The notes below the pieces were generated by a model that was not told the origin of the DNA, made no database searches, and saw only the letters and a list, made by a program, of their open reading frames with translations. The translations under genes were made by a program, and so were the position numbers. From Nitrospirota bacterium (GTDB lineage: Bacteria > Nitrospirota > Thermodesulfovibrionia > Thermodesulfovibrionales > SM23-35): a stretch of DNA of 64,000 bases. The stretch spans positions 1 to 64,000 of the forward strand of contig JBFMCL010000002.1 in assembly GCA_040754395.1 (NCBI GenBank), written 5' to 3'. Shown piece by piece: positions 8,874-15,689 of this stretch (position 1 is the stretch's first letter; the number at the start of each line of letters is the position of its first letter).

Positions 8874-9317
8874 TTGAGTGAGGAAAATGGCAGAAAAAGT
8901 CTTCCGGGTTGCACGCAGCAGGCAAATCCCTGTAACAAAGAAGGAGAAAAAATACTTTCTGTCGCGTTCCGGAATATGGTAATGATTGACGGAAAGGTCT
9001 ATGGCCTTGTGGATGACTCTGCGCCGGATGCCTTTGTGGACTGCGCATCAAAAATCTCATCGTGCAGGGCCGGCTGCTGCTCTTATCTGTTTGCCCTGAC
9101 TCAGGAAGAGGTGAAAAAAGGCATTTACAAATATAATCCCGATCGGCCTTACTACATGGCAAAAGACGCGGATGGATTATGCCCGTATCTTGATCGGGCA
9201 ACCTTTTTCTGCAGTATCCACGACAGGCGCCCTCTCACTTGCAGGAAATATACCTGCGAGCATGAGTCTGCCGGATTTCACAACAATTGTACTCTCCGTC
9301 AACAAAACGAAGAATGA
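8874..9317 (+). CDS. YkgJ family Cys-cluster protein
   Basis: Contains the YkgJ-type metal-binding Cys cluster: SSCRAGCCSYLFALT, then CPYLD, CSIHDRRPLTCR and KYTC. These proteins (CxxxCxxCC family) bind zinc or an iron-sulfur cluster; the function is unknown. The frame opens at a TTG (8874); an ATG at 8976 would remove about 34 N-terminal residues and still keep the whole Cys cluster, so the start is uncertain. A 12-bp palindrome TTGACATGTCAA at 8843-8854 just upstream may be a binding site. Confidence 0.78.
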   Translation: MSEENGRKSLPGCTQQANPCNKEGEKILSVAFRNMVMIDGKVYGLVDDSAPDAFVDCASKISSCRAGCCSYLFALTQEEVKKGIYKYNPDRPYYMAKDADGLCPYLDRATFFCSIHDRRPLTCRKYTCEHESAGFHNNCTLRQQNEE

Positions 9318-9339
9318 ATCGGCAAAATCTGATTTCCTC

Positions 9340-10212
9340 CTAATGTCTAATGTTGAGACCTGACCCCTTTTTTACCAGTTCTACGCGTCTGTTTTTTGCT
9401 TTTCCGTCCTCTGTATCATTCGTGGCGACCGGTGCCGCAGGCCCGACGCCAATTGCCGTAAGCCGGGATGCGGCCACACCATACTTGGATACCAAAATTC
9501 GTACCACGGCATCAGCCCTGGCCTGCGAGAGTTGTATGTTATATGTATACTCTCCCACATTGTCCGTATGGCCCACCACATACAGTCTAAGCTGAGCATT
9601 CTGAGAAAGGAGCTTTGCAATTTCCTTCAGCGTGGGGTCGGATTCGGGTTTGACTTCTGCCTTGTCGAAATCGAAATAAATACCGTAAAGGGCGACACGG
9701 CCTGTCGCGCTGATGTCCTGTGCCATGGATTTGGCATCTGCAACAATATCCTGCTTCATGACAGCCTGTTCGACAATCCACAGCTGATACCCCTCTCCCC
9801 TGTTCTTGGAACGAACGCGCACCCAGGTTACCCGGTCGTCCTTGTGAACCTTCATATACGCATCCGTCCTAGACTGGTAAATTATACTGCCGCCGATCTG
9901 CATCACCGCATTGGCAAAATTCCTGAGAACCTGAGCCTCGGTTGCGGGCTTTTCGCCTTTCTTGACATAGTAGCTGACATAATAGTAATGACCTTCGACG
10001 CTCGTGCGGTTTCCCCTGCTGTCCGCAAATTTGTCGTATACTTCAAACTCCCTTTCTTCATATGCTTCGATCTTGTACCCGGGAATCCGGTTGAAAAGAG
10101 GGTGGTCTTTGCCTCCCCTCACATCCTGAGGGTCGGATGCAAAGACACATGGAGCTGCCAGCAATAATCCTGAAAGAATCAAAAAAAATGGTATCATTCT
10201 TTTTATTATCAT
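9340..10212 (-). CDS. OmpA-family outer-membrane/periplasmic protein
   Basis: A 290-residue exported protein. It has a signal peptide (MIIKRMIPFFLILSGLLLAA...VFA), an unfamiliar N-terminal region (about 25-165) and a C-terminal OmpA-like peptidoglycan-binding domain (about 175-285). The latter shows YFDFDKAEVKPES, GHTDNVGEYTYN, LSQARADAV and NRRVELV. The start is set by GGAAGGTGC ahead of the ATG at 10212. The last ten residues (KKGSGLNIRH) are encoded by a repeated sequence that occurs twice more in the window, so the original C-terminus probably ended just after RRVELVKK. Likely tethers the envelope to peptidoglycan. Confidence 0.85.
   Translation of the reverse strand: MIIKRMIPFFLILSGLLLAAPCVFASDPQDVRGGKDHPLFNRIPGYKIEAYEEREFEVYDKFADSRGNRTSVEGHYYYVSYYVKKGEKPATEAQVLRNFANAVMQIGGSIIYQSRTDAYMKVHKDDRVTWVRVRSKNRGEGYQLWIVEQAVMKQDIVADAKSMAQDISATGRVALYGIYFDFDKAEVKPESDPTLKEIAKLLSQNAQLRLYVVGHTDNVGEYTYNIQLSQARADAVVRILVSKYGVAASRLTAIGVGPAAPVATNDTEDGKAKNRRVELVKKGSGLNIRH
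9353..9367 (+). repeat. Dispersed 15-bp repeat, copy 1 (TTGAGACCTGACCCC)
   Basis: TTGAGACCTGACCCC, preceded by AATG, overlapping the 3' end of the OmpA-family gene in antisense orientation. Identical 15-mers lie at 10964-10978 and 13038-13052, each preceded by an AATGTTAAATA variant. From memory, similar sequences occur at the ends of mobile or repetitive units in many environmental genomes, but I cannot verify this here. Confidence 0.7.
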
Positions 10213-10268
10213 TGCGCACCTTCCTTTTTTCAAAAGAATATACCGGACATCTGTAAAGTAGTCAAGGA

Positions 10269-10297
10269 TTGACATTCAAAAAAACTTTTCTTAGAAT
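10269..10297 (+). promoter_or_regulatory. Sigma70-type promoter for the 10381 gene
   Basis: TTGACA at 10269-10274, a 17-bp spacer and TAGAAT at 10292-10297 give a near-consensus housekeeping promoter. It points at the secreted-protein gene starting 84 bp downstream of the -10 box. The divergent OmpA-family gene starts at 10212. Confidence 0.65.
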
Positions 10298-10380
10298 TCG
10301 TAAAAAGTCGGGGGGTAAGGGAAGCGTGCTGTCCTGAAAGGGAACCCTATGCTGGTCAACAAAAATGGGAGGAAGAGAAA

Positions 10381-10824
10381 ATGAAGAAGGCTTTTACAAT
10401 GGTGATCGTCCTGATGGCATGTATTTTTTCAACTATTGCTCATGCAGGGGAATTCAAAGTGTATCCTGACGCCAGCGCAGATGAAAAGGCAACCGAAGAG
10501 GCAAACAAAATATCATTAGGGCACACAATCACCTCAACCATCTATACCACGAAAGACTCCTTTGAGAAGGTCGTTGCCTTCTACAAAGGAATCGCAAGGG
10601 AGTACAAGATGCCCGGCCAGGAAGGTCTGGTCAGGAAACTGCCTTCAGGGCAGGAGCTGAAAGAGGCATACTTCATCTTTGACGAAGCCAGGGACCTCCT
10701 GAGTGCAAAACTCTGGATCAAGATCCAGCACCCCTGTATCGGCAGAGTGGAGATGGAGGGATTGACTCCAAAATTTCAGGATATCCGGAATATTACCTCC
10801 ATTTCTGTTTCAGAGCGGAAATGA
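10381..10824 (+). CDS. Secreted protein of unknown function (intact copy of duplicated gene)
   Basis: A 147-residue protein with a clear signal peptide (MKKAFTMVIVLMACIFSTIAHA, cut before GEFKVYP). It has a mixed mature domain that includes FEKVVAFYKGIAREYKM and ends ...NITSISVSERK. GGGAGG lies just ahead of the ATG and a good promoter lies further upstream. Codons 56 to the stop belong to a 438-bp block repeated exactly at 12620-13057. I do not recognise a named family. The YDxF/VVAFYK arrangement resembles small periplasmic proteins in which a helix packs on a sheet, but no function can be given. Confidence 0.75.
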   Translation: MKKAFTMVIVLMACIFSTIAHAGEFKVYPDASADEKATEEANKISLGHTITSTIYTTKDSFEKVVAFYKGIAREYKMPGQEGLVRKLPSGQELKEAYFIFDEARDLLSAKLWIKIQHPCIGRVEMEGLTPKFQDIRNITSISVSERK

Positions 10825-10983
10825 TGTGCTGATTGCGGAGTTCAGAAATCGAGAATTCCCCATACGCCTGTTTCTATTACTCGCCTGAAGGTATGCGTAT
10901 TTTTTAATATTATTCGCTGTCCTGTTCAGTACCCCCTTTTGGGTGCAAGCTTAATGTTAAATATTGAGACCTGACCCCATTAT
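10546..10983 (+). repeat. 438-bp exact direct repeat, copy 1
   Basis: Runs from inside the secreted-protein gene through its 3' untranslated region to five bases past the 15-bp TTGAGACCTGACCCC motif. By eye every base matches 12620-13057 (constant offset of 2,074). The first mismatch on the right is position 10984 (G versus A). The perfect identity, including non-coding sequence, means the duplication is very recent or maintained by gene conversion. Confidence 0.9.
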
Positions 10984-11638
10984 GCCGCATATCACCTCTT
11001 GATTTATTGATCAAAAAGATGGGGCATCTGTTATGGGACCCGTCGATACAATACTTATCGCCTATCAGCAATGATGATAAAGCAGCTTTGCATAGGTCGG
11101 GTTTGTTTATCATGAAAGGACACATTCTATCTACCTCCAATCTGCTCCTTCCCTCAGAGCAAACAGCTTAAAGGATATTTCTTGCACCACCTCAGAATAA
11201 TGGTTTTCAAGTCCGTTTCTAACCATTATATATCTGTTTAAGAGTAGAAGGTATCAGTATAAATCTGATTTTTTTGTAAGAATTTTTCTTACAACCTGCT
11301 ATGTCCGCTTTTTCCTTTGATATCCATTAATCCATTGTCCGATATATGTGGCATCTTATCATTGTCTTCACTTCGTGAATTTATGGAGGCGCAAAACGCG
11401 ACCCCCATTCCCAACGAATATGACAGTATGTTACTTCTTTACCATAGGTTAGGTTACAGATTGGTTACAGATTCAAAAGAGATAAGTTAGAATCAGAAAA
11501 TAATGTTATCGCTCATTGATATCCAGCTATAATCTGCAGCATTTTGACTGCTTTTCGGACTGTTTATAACAGGAAGGACAAAATACTACAAAATCCGCAT
11601 ATAATCTACAACTCGAATATTGCTGTATTGATTGGTTA
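10984..11638. other. AT-rich stretch without recognisable gene
   Basis: About 655 bp between the first copy of the direct repeat and the end of the cation-efflux gene. I see no convincing coding frame on either strand. The only clear structure is a tandem 11-bp repeat GGTTACAGATT at 11452-11462 and 11463-11473. Base composition is markedly more AT-rich than the housekeeping DNA on either side, as in the rest of this island. Confidence 0.5.
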
Positions 11639-12310
11639 TCAGTTTTTATTCGAACAGCTATTTTTACAGGTACAAGATAGTCCTTTGGCTTTTTGGAACG
11701 ATTCACGCCCTTCTTTAAGTGATAACCCAGCAATAAAGATTGCACCAAGAGCGTCAAGTCCTCCAATTCCTGTCAATTCATATCCCCCACTTGATAAAAG
11801 AAGAACGATTGAAAGATACAAACAGGCTTTTGTGCAATTGGCATCTGCAATAATTGCTTGAGAATCAAGCTGTTTCCCCACTTTGATTTTGTAATGTATT
11901 AAAAGCCACATGGTAATAATTGATATCAGAGATATGATTATTCCCCAAAATGTAGTTGCAGGTTTATGACCCTGATAAATATTTATTAGAGCTGTCGCTG
12001 TAAGACCTATCGAGAGAATATAGAAAGCTGTTCCTGTTATTTTTAGTGCTTGTCTTTCAAAATGGTCGGAGTTCCTGTCATGATTACTTCTGATTCTTCT
12101 AATCATGTGCCAGATACCGACACCCGAAATTACTTCGACAAATGAATCCAAGCCAAACCCAAAGAGAGCCAGAGTTTCATCTTCTATACCGAAATATATA
12201 GATACTAATCCTTCAAGGATATTGTAGAAAATAGTGATAACAGCAAGAAAATATGCCCATCGATAGAGAGATTCCTTTTCTTTGTTTATCCCTATGGAAA
12301 GAACTTGCAT
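11639..12310 (-). CDS. Cation diffusion facilitator-like transporter
   Basis: A 223-residue membrane protein with about six hydrophobic segments. Helix 2 carries FGLDSFVEVISG, and helix 5 carries ADANCTKACLYLS, matching the Asp-x3-Asp type metal site of a divergent branch of the CDF efflux family. The C-terminal cytoplasmic domain of classic CDFs is missing, and the tail is short and Cys-rich (CTCKNSCSNKN). It probably exports a divalent metal; which one cannot be told. It is strongly AT-rich, lies between the two copies of the 438-bp repeat, and has no metal-resistance neighbours, all suggesting acquisition. Confidence 0.75.
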   Translation of the reverse strand: MQVLSIGINKEKESLYRWAYFLAVITIFYNILEGLVSIYFGIEDETLALFGFGLDSFVEVISGVGIWHMIRRIRSNHDRNSDHFERQALKITGTAFYILSIGLTATALINIYQGHKPATTFWGIIISLISIITMWLLIHYKIKVGKQLDSQAIIADANCTKACLYLSIVLLLSSGGYELTGIGGLDALGAIFIAGLSLKEGRESFQKAKGLSCTCKNSCSNKN

Positions 12311-12619
12311 AAGTATATGGTAACAAACAGTCTATACTGATTGCTGGTCGTTATTTCGTATATTCATTTCGAGTGGAAATTTTGAATTGCTATGAAAAAA
12401 TATAAATTACTGAGTACAGGAAGGAAGGGAGAAAAATAGGGCTGGAGGAGCGAAGGCATGTGCTTGCTTCTGGCACGAGCTTGAAGCCAGAGTGCAGCGG
12501 AGGCTTGAAGCGTCCCCTTGCAGGGCCGGAATGTTCCGTGCGAAGTCAAAGGTGTAATGAATGGAACGATCATTGTCCGTCGCCCCCGTCTTAGGGAGAC
12601 GAAGGAGAACTTTGAAAGC
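12311..12619. other. Intergenic stretch with GC-rich structured segment
   Basis: The first ~110 bp are AT-rich and include the upstream region of the cation-efflux gene. From about 12430 the composition turns GC-rich and shows small inverted and direct repeats (GCTTGAAGC twice; CTGGCACGAGCTTGAAGCCAG). A frame opening at 12518 runs into the duplicated gene fragment. I see no gene in it; it could be the remnant of a mobile element or of a structured RNA. Confidence 0.4.
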
Positions 12620-12898
12620 ACCACGAAAGACTCCTTTGAGAAGGTCGTTGCCTTCTACAAAGGAATCGCAAGGGAGTACAAGATGCCCGGCCAGGAAGGT
12701 CTGGTCAGGAAACTGCCTTCAGGGCAGGAGCTGAAAGAGGCATACTTCATCTTTGACGAAGCCAGGGACCTCCTGAGTGCAAAACTCTGGATCAAGATCC
12801 AGCACCCCTGTATCGGCAGAGTGGAGATGGAGGGATTGACTCCAAAATTTCAGGATATCCGGAATATTACCTCCATTTCTGTTTCAGAGCGGAAATGA
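12620..12898 (+). pseudogene. 5'-truncated duplicate of the 10381 secreted-protein gene
   Basis: Contains residues TKDSFEKVV through the SVSERK terminus, identical to the intact copy, but lacks the signal peptide, the first 55 codons, the ribosome site and the promoter. An in-frame ATG at 12518 could make a 126-residue chimera with an unrelated Arg-rich leader. That would not be exported, so I treat the copy as a non-functional fragment. Confidence 0.75.
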
Positions 12899-13057
12899 TG
12901 TGCTGATTGCGGAGTTCAGAAATCGAGAATTCCCCATACGCCTGTTTCTATTACTCGCCTGAAGGTATGCGTATTTTTTAATATTATTCGCTGTCCTGTT
13001 CAGTACCCCCTTTTGGGTGCAAGCTTAATGTTAAATATTGAGACCTGACCCCATTAT
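12620..13057 (+). repeat. 438-bp exact direct repeat, copy 2
   Basis: Exact copy of 10546-10983. It carries the last 92 codons of the secreted-protein gene, its downstream region and the TTGAGACCTGACCCC motif (13038-13052). It lies immediately left of the first gene cassette, so it may have replaced the left end of the cassette array. Confidence 0.9.
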
Positions 13058-13204
13058 AATTTTTGTCCGTTGGTAATAGAAAAAAGAGCAGTGCTAAACG
13101 CTCAAAATTAATTATTGAAAAGCACCACTATTCAAATCCAGCAGATGATGTAATAACCTACGGTTGTTTTAAGCATCCGGCGATAAAAAATGATACAATA
13201 CGTT

Positions 13205-13447
13205 ATGAAATGTACACAATACTTTTCATTCATCAAACAGCGTGAGGATAGGGCAATTATCAAAGATGAATGGATATTGGATACCATTAAAAAACCTGTG
13301 AAAACAGAAGTTCAGACTGATGGAAGGATAAGGAAGTGGAAATTTATCGAAGAAGTTGGAAAATACTTAAGGGTAATTCTTTTAGAGGACGGAGAAACTG
13401 TTCATAATGTTTTCTTTGATAGAAACTTTAAGGAGGAAGAAAAATGA
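13205..13447 (+). CDS. Small toxin-like protein partnered with DUF2283 protein (cassette 1)
   Basis: An 80-residue protein (MKCTQYFSFIKQREDRA...). The core includes IKDEWILDTIKKP, an Arg/Lys-rich GRIRKWKF strand and YLRVILLEDGETVHNVFFDR, a fold pattern like the small RelE/DUF4258-type proteins. It ends four bases into the next gene (ATGA-type overlap with the DUF2283 gene), as in toxin-antitoxin pairs. An ATG at 13190 would add five residues. Toxin activity is inferred from context only; such pairs are common in cassette arrays, where they stabilise the array. Confidence 0.65.
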   Translation: MKCTQYFSFIKQREDRAIIKDEWILDTIKKPVKTEVQTDGRIRKWKFIEEVGKYLRVILLEDGETVHNVFFDRNFKEEEK

Positions 13448-13650
13448 AAATTCGATATTTCTCAGATACAGATACAGCATTGATTGAGTTTTCAAATGTT
13501 TCTGTTGTTGAGACAAAAGAAATATCAGAAAATCTCTACATTGACCTGGATGAAAAAGGCAATCTTGTAAGCATGACCATTGAACATGCGAAAGAAAAAG
13601 CTGGAATGTCAGAAGTTTCTTTTCTACAAATGGAAAAGACGAGTGCCTAA
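13444..13650 (+). CDS. DUF2283 family protein, probable antitoxin (cassette 1)
   Basis: A 68-residue protein of the DUF2283/YuzE-like type: MKIRYFSDTDTALIEFSN, then an acidic ENLYIDLDEKGNLVSMTIEHA segment and a short tail. AAGGAGG lies directly upstream inside the end of the partner gene. The stop codon TAA is part of the R'' box of attC1, which is typical of cassette genes. Neutralising the upstream protein is the likely role, based on the operon pattern and not on direct evidence. Confidence 0.75.
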   Translation: MKIRYFSDTDTALIEFSNVSVVETKEISENLYIDLDEKGNLVSMTIEHAKEKAGMSEVSFLQMEKTSA

Positions 13651-13702
13651 CAATTAAATCCACTGGATGGCTAATAGCCACCAGTGATTTTTTGCGTTAT
13701 GG
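13645..13702 (+). other. Integron attC site 1
   Basis: R'' GCCTAAC (13645-13651) and R' GTTATGG (13696-13702) enclose a near-perfect palindrome: CACTGGATGGCTA faces TAGCCACCAGTG. The left arm has one extra A, matching the extrahelical base that orients IntI on the folded bottom strand. 58 bp. Confidence 0.88.
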
Positions 13703-13709
13703 GTGAAAT

Positions 13710-14219
13710 ATGAAGAATAAATTCCAGAAAAGTATAGATCGTGCAATTACTTTATTGCATACCCCTCCTGATTATAAAAATTACATCCTAATAAAATTAT
13801 CTCCAATTCCCCAAGGATGTTGTTGTTTCCATTGTTGGCCAAAGACATGGGAAATAATAAACAAAACCATTCAACCATACGGCCCTATTGAGAATGAAGG
13901 CGATGTTTTAATTGAAAGGAATAAAACAAAAATTGTTCTTGAGTGTCACGAAAGCGGCCCGGAAATTATAGCTTATCTAACATTGGCTGCATCTTCAATT
14001 ATTTTATTAAAATCGATTATTGACCTATTGAAAAGCATTATTGATGCGCTGTCCACCGAGAGTAAAAAACAACCAGCTCGTATTAAAATATCAAAACGAC
14101 AAATTATCAAAGGTGAAGTCGAGGAGGAAAACTTAATAGAACTTGATATTCCAATTTCAAAAAACATCAAAAAGCAACTCGAAAGTAGATTGAATGATTT
14201 AATAAATAAAAACCCATAA
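13710..14219 (+). CDS. Cassette-encoded protein of unknown function with one membrane segment (cassette 2)
   Basis: A 169-residue protein. The N-terminal half is soluble and holds a Cys-rich patch (GCCCFHCW, about residues 36-43). A single hydrophobic helix follows near residues 85-110 (IIAYLTLAASSIILLKSI), then a basic and acidic C-terminal half (KISKRQIIKGEVEEEN...). No signal peptide. AT-rich codon use unlike the flanking core genes. The stop codon overlaps the R'' box of attC2. I do not recognise the family. Confidence 0.65.
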   Translation: MKNKFQKSIDRAITLLHTPPDYKNYILIKLSPIPQGCCCFHCWPKTWEIINKTIQPYGPIENEGDVLIERNKTKIVLECHESGPEIIAYLTLAASSIILLKSIIDLLKSIIDALSTESKKQPARIKISKRQIIKGEVEEENLIELDIPISKNIKKQLESRLNDLINKNP

Positions 14220-14279
14220 CATTGCGCTCCATGGGATCGGCGTGGTGCCCACGCCTCCCCATGAGCTTTGGCGTTAGGC
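14214..14279 (+). other. Integron attC site 2
   Basis: R'' CCATAAC (14214-14220) and R' GTTAGGC (14273-14279). The arms GCTCCATGGGATCGGCGTGG and CCACGCCTCCCCATGAGC fold together with unpaired single bases on one side. 66 bp. The R'' pairs with the start of its own cassette (GTTATGG at 13696), not with the next one. Confidence 0.88.
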
Positions 14280-14308
14280 AAAAAGAGAGAAGAAGAAGAA
14301 AATAATAA

Positions 14309-14875
14309 ATGAGCATTGAATATACAAGTCGAACAGGGAAATTATATTTCCTGCACATTGGAAAGACAAAAAAAGGAAATGATAAGTATTTCTTTTCAAG
14401 CGAGCCGAATGGGAATCTTGCTCAAAGTATTCCGAAAGGATATGAAATTTATGAGAATGTTAATGCCCAGGTATTTTTGATAAAGGTACAGCCAAAAATA
14501 ATACAAGATGAAGAACTGAAAATAATCAAAGAAGAATTACAAAAGCAAACAAAACCACATCATTATAAATATGGGGCAAAGAAGAACATCATAACGGTGT
14601 ATGAAATTAATCAAGATATTGAAGGACTATCGGCTTTATTTCCCTTTACAAATAAATCAGAAATAGAGAAACATTTTCTGGAGAATGCTACATATTTACC
14701 GATAATGAGATTCATTTTGGAGGACAAAGAAAAGAGATTATTTACAACAGAGCGGTTTTGCTTTATGGGGGGTATTGATGACTGGATTTACATTGGAGGA
14801 ACTAATTCATTGGGAAAACAAGCAAAGAAATTTATCAAGCATCTTGGTAAAGAATCATTCTTTGAGCTATTTTGA
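14309..14875 (+). CDS. Cassette-encoded protein of unknown function (cassette 3)
   Basis: A 188-residue soluble protein starting MSIEYTSRTGKLYFLHIGKT. It shows a Lys-rich first half (KYFFSSEPNGN, IPKGYEIYEN) and a second half with FMGGIDDWIYIGG and a C-terminal helix. Ribosome site GAGAGAAG lies upstream. AT-rich, one gene per cassette, ending five bases before the attC3 R'' box. I have seen similar proteins only as unnamed hypotheticals; no function can be assigned. Confidence 0.65.
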   Translation: MSIEYTSRTGKLYFLHIGKTKKGNDKYFFSSEPNGNLAQSIPKGYEIYENVNAQVFLIKVQPKIIQDEELKIIKEELQKQTKPHHYKYGAKKNIITVYEINQDIEGLSALFPFTNKSEIEKHFLENATYLPIMRFILEDKEKRLFTTERFCFMGGIDDWIYIGGTNSLGKQAKKFIKHLGKESFFELF

Positions 14876-14878
14876 ATT

Positions 14879-14970
14879 GCCTAACAAGTTCATCCAGCCG
14901 ACCCCGAATAGCCGTTTTTCTTTTTCATTCCAGCGTTAGTGGCGGGGTCGGCTGATGATTGGCGTTATCT
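14879..14970 (+). other. Integron attC site 3
   Basis: R'' GCCTAAC (14879-14885) and R' GTTATCT (14964-14970). The arm CATCCAGCCGACCCCG pairs with CGGGGTCGGCTGATG, leaving one extrahelical C. The terminal loop is long (about 35 bases). 92 bp. The R'' matches the GTTAGGCAA start of cassette 3. Confidence 0.88.
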
Positions 14971-14982
14971 CTCAAAAAATAG

Positions 14983-15555
14983 ATGATGGCTATAGAAGAC
15001 ACCGAAAGAAAGATAGCGAACCAAATAAGAAAGGATCTTTTGACTTTGCGACAAGCTATAAAATCAGGAGATGAATCTGCAACTATGATATGGCCAATCC
15101 CAGCAAAGTTAGCATGTGCGCAACGTCCATTGAGGGATCACCCTATATATGGCGGAAGTTCGAAGGTTTTCCCGCCCGAGGCAGCCCCTTACGTTCTGGA
15201 ATGGATTAAAAGGATTAAAGACGAAGGAATTAAAAGCATTATATGTCTTATGCATCCAAAAGAGTTTCAATATTATGAACTATTGAATCTACATCCAAAT
15301 GGATTGCTTGGTCTATACTCTGAGTGGGGATTCGTAATTAGGCATTTCCCATGGGCTGATCCCGCTCATGAACAATCACAAGCAGCTCGATTAGAATTGA
15401 AAAATAAAGTTCATAAAATAAAATTTGATGCATATGAAGCGTACCGGGAGCTCCCTTATCCTGTGCTACTGCATTGCAGTGCTGGAATAGATCGGTCAGC
15501 TCCCGTTGCAGCGTTCATTGTGTTAAAGGAACAAAATATTAATAAGATGAGATAA
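14983..15555 (+). CDS. Cassette-encoded protein tyrosine/dual-specificity phosphatase-like protein (cassette 4)
   Basis: A 190-residue protein. Near residue 165 it has the phosphatase signature LLHCSAGIDRSAPVAAF: the H-C-x5-R-S loop with the nucleophilic Cys and phosphate-binding Arg. A plausible general-acid loop (FPWADPAHEQ) lies upstream of it. The N-terminal 60 residues include GGSSKVFPPEA, a variable region. It is somewhat shorter after the signature than most family members because the stop codon falls in the attC4 R'' box. Protein phosphatases carried as integron cassettes are unusual. The substrate is unknown. Confidence 0.75.
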   Translation: MMAIEDTERKIANQIRKDLLTLRQAIKSGDESATMIWPIPAKLACAQRPLRDHPIYGGSSKVFPPEAAPYVLEWIKRIKDEGIKSIICLMHPKEFQYYELLNLHPNGLLGLYSEWGFVIRHFPWADPAHEQSQAARLELKNKVHKIKFDAYEAYRELPYPVLLHCSAGIDRSAPVAAFIVLKEQNINKMR

Positions 15556-15607
15556 CAAATCACTCGTGCGGATGGCTTACAGCCACCGCTGATTTAAGTC
15601 GTTAGGC
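15550..15607 (+). other. Integron attC site 4 (end of array)
   Basis: R'' AGATAAC (15550-15556, overlapping the phosphatase stop codon) and R' GTTAGGC (15601-15607). The arms GCGGATGGCT and AGCCACCGC pair with one extrahelical A. 58 bp. The R'' is complementary to the GTTATCTC that starts cassette 4. No further attC follows before the synthetase gene. Confidence 0.86.
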
Positions 15608-15689
15608 TGAAATAAAATATGACAACAACTTGAGAACTCAGTCACAAGAAATTCAACTGATCAGAATACTCTGTGCGGAAGGCTTCCCG

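Larger units (their letters stand above)
13058..15607 (+). mobile_element. Integron gene-cassette array without integrase (CALIN)
   Basis: Four consecutive attC sites, each directly after a plus-strand gene and overlapping or just following its stop codon. In cassettes 2, 3 and 4 the bases at the cassette start are complementary to that cassette's own R'' box: GTTATGGGT/ACCCATAAC, GTTAGGCAA/TTGCCTAAC and GTTATCTC/GAGATAAC. This is exactly what site-specific insertion at G|TT predicts. Cassette 2 spans 13697-14273, cassette 3 14274-14964 and cassette 4 14965-15601. Cassette 1 ends in GTGCCTAAC but no matching GTTAGGCAC is found upstream, so its left end is lost. No IntI-like gene occurs in the window; XerD at 55 kb is the chromosome-dimer type. 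Confidence 0.88.

Noticed and set aside
12518-12898. 126-codon chimera as a functional gene
   Set aside because: Its first 34 codons are unrelated to the intact copy and give no signal peptide; the remainder is an exact fragment of a secreted protein.
10546-13057. Template/variable repeat pair of a diversity-generating retroelement
   Set aside because: The copies are identical, with no adenine-specific changes, and no reverse transcriptase is present.
13063-13245. 60-codon frame at the left edge of cassette 1
   Set aside because: It starts with TTG without a ribosome site, overlaps the better-supported toxin-like gene and has no recognisable pattern.
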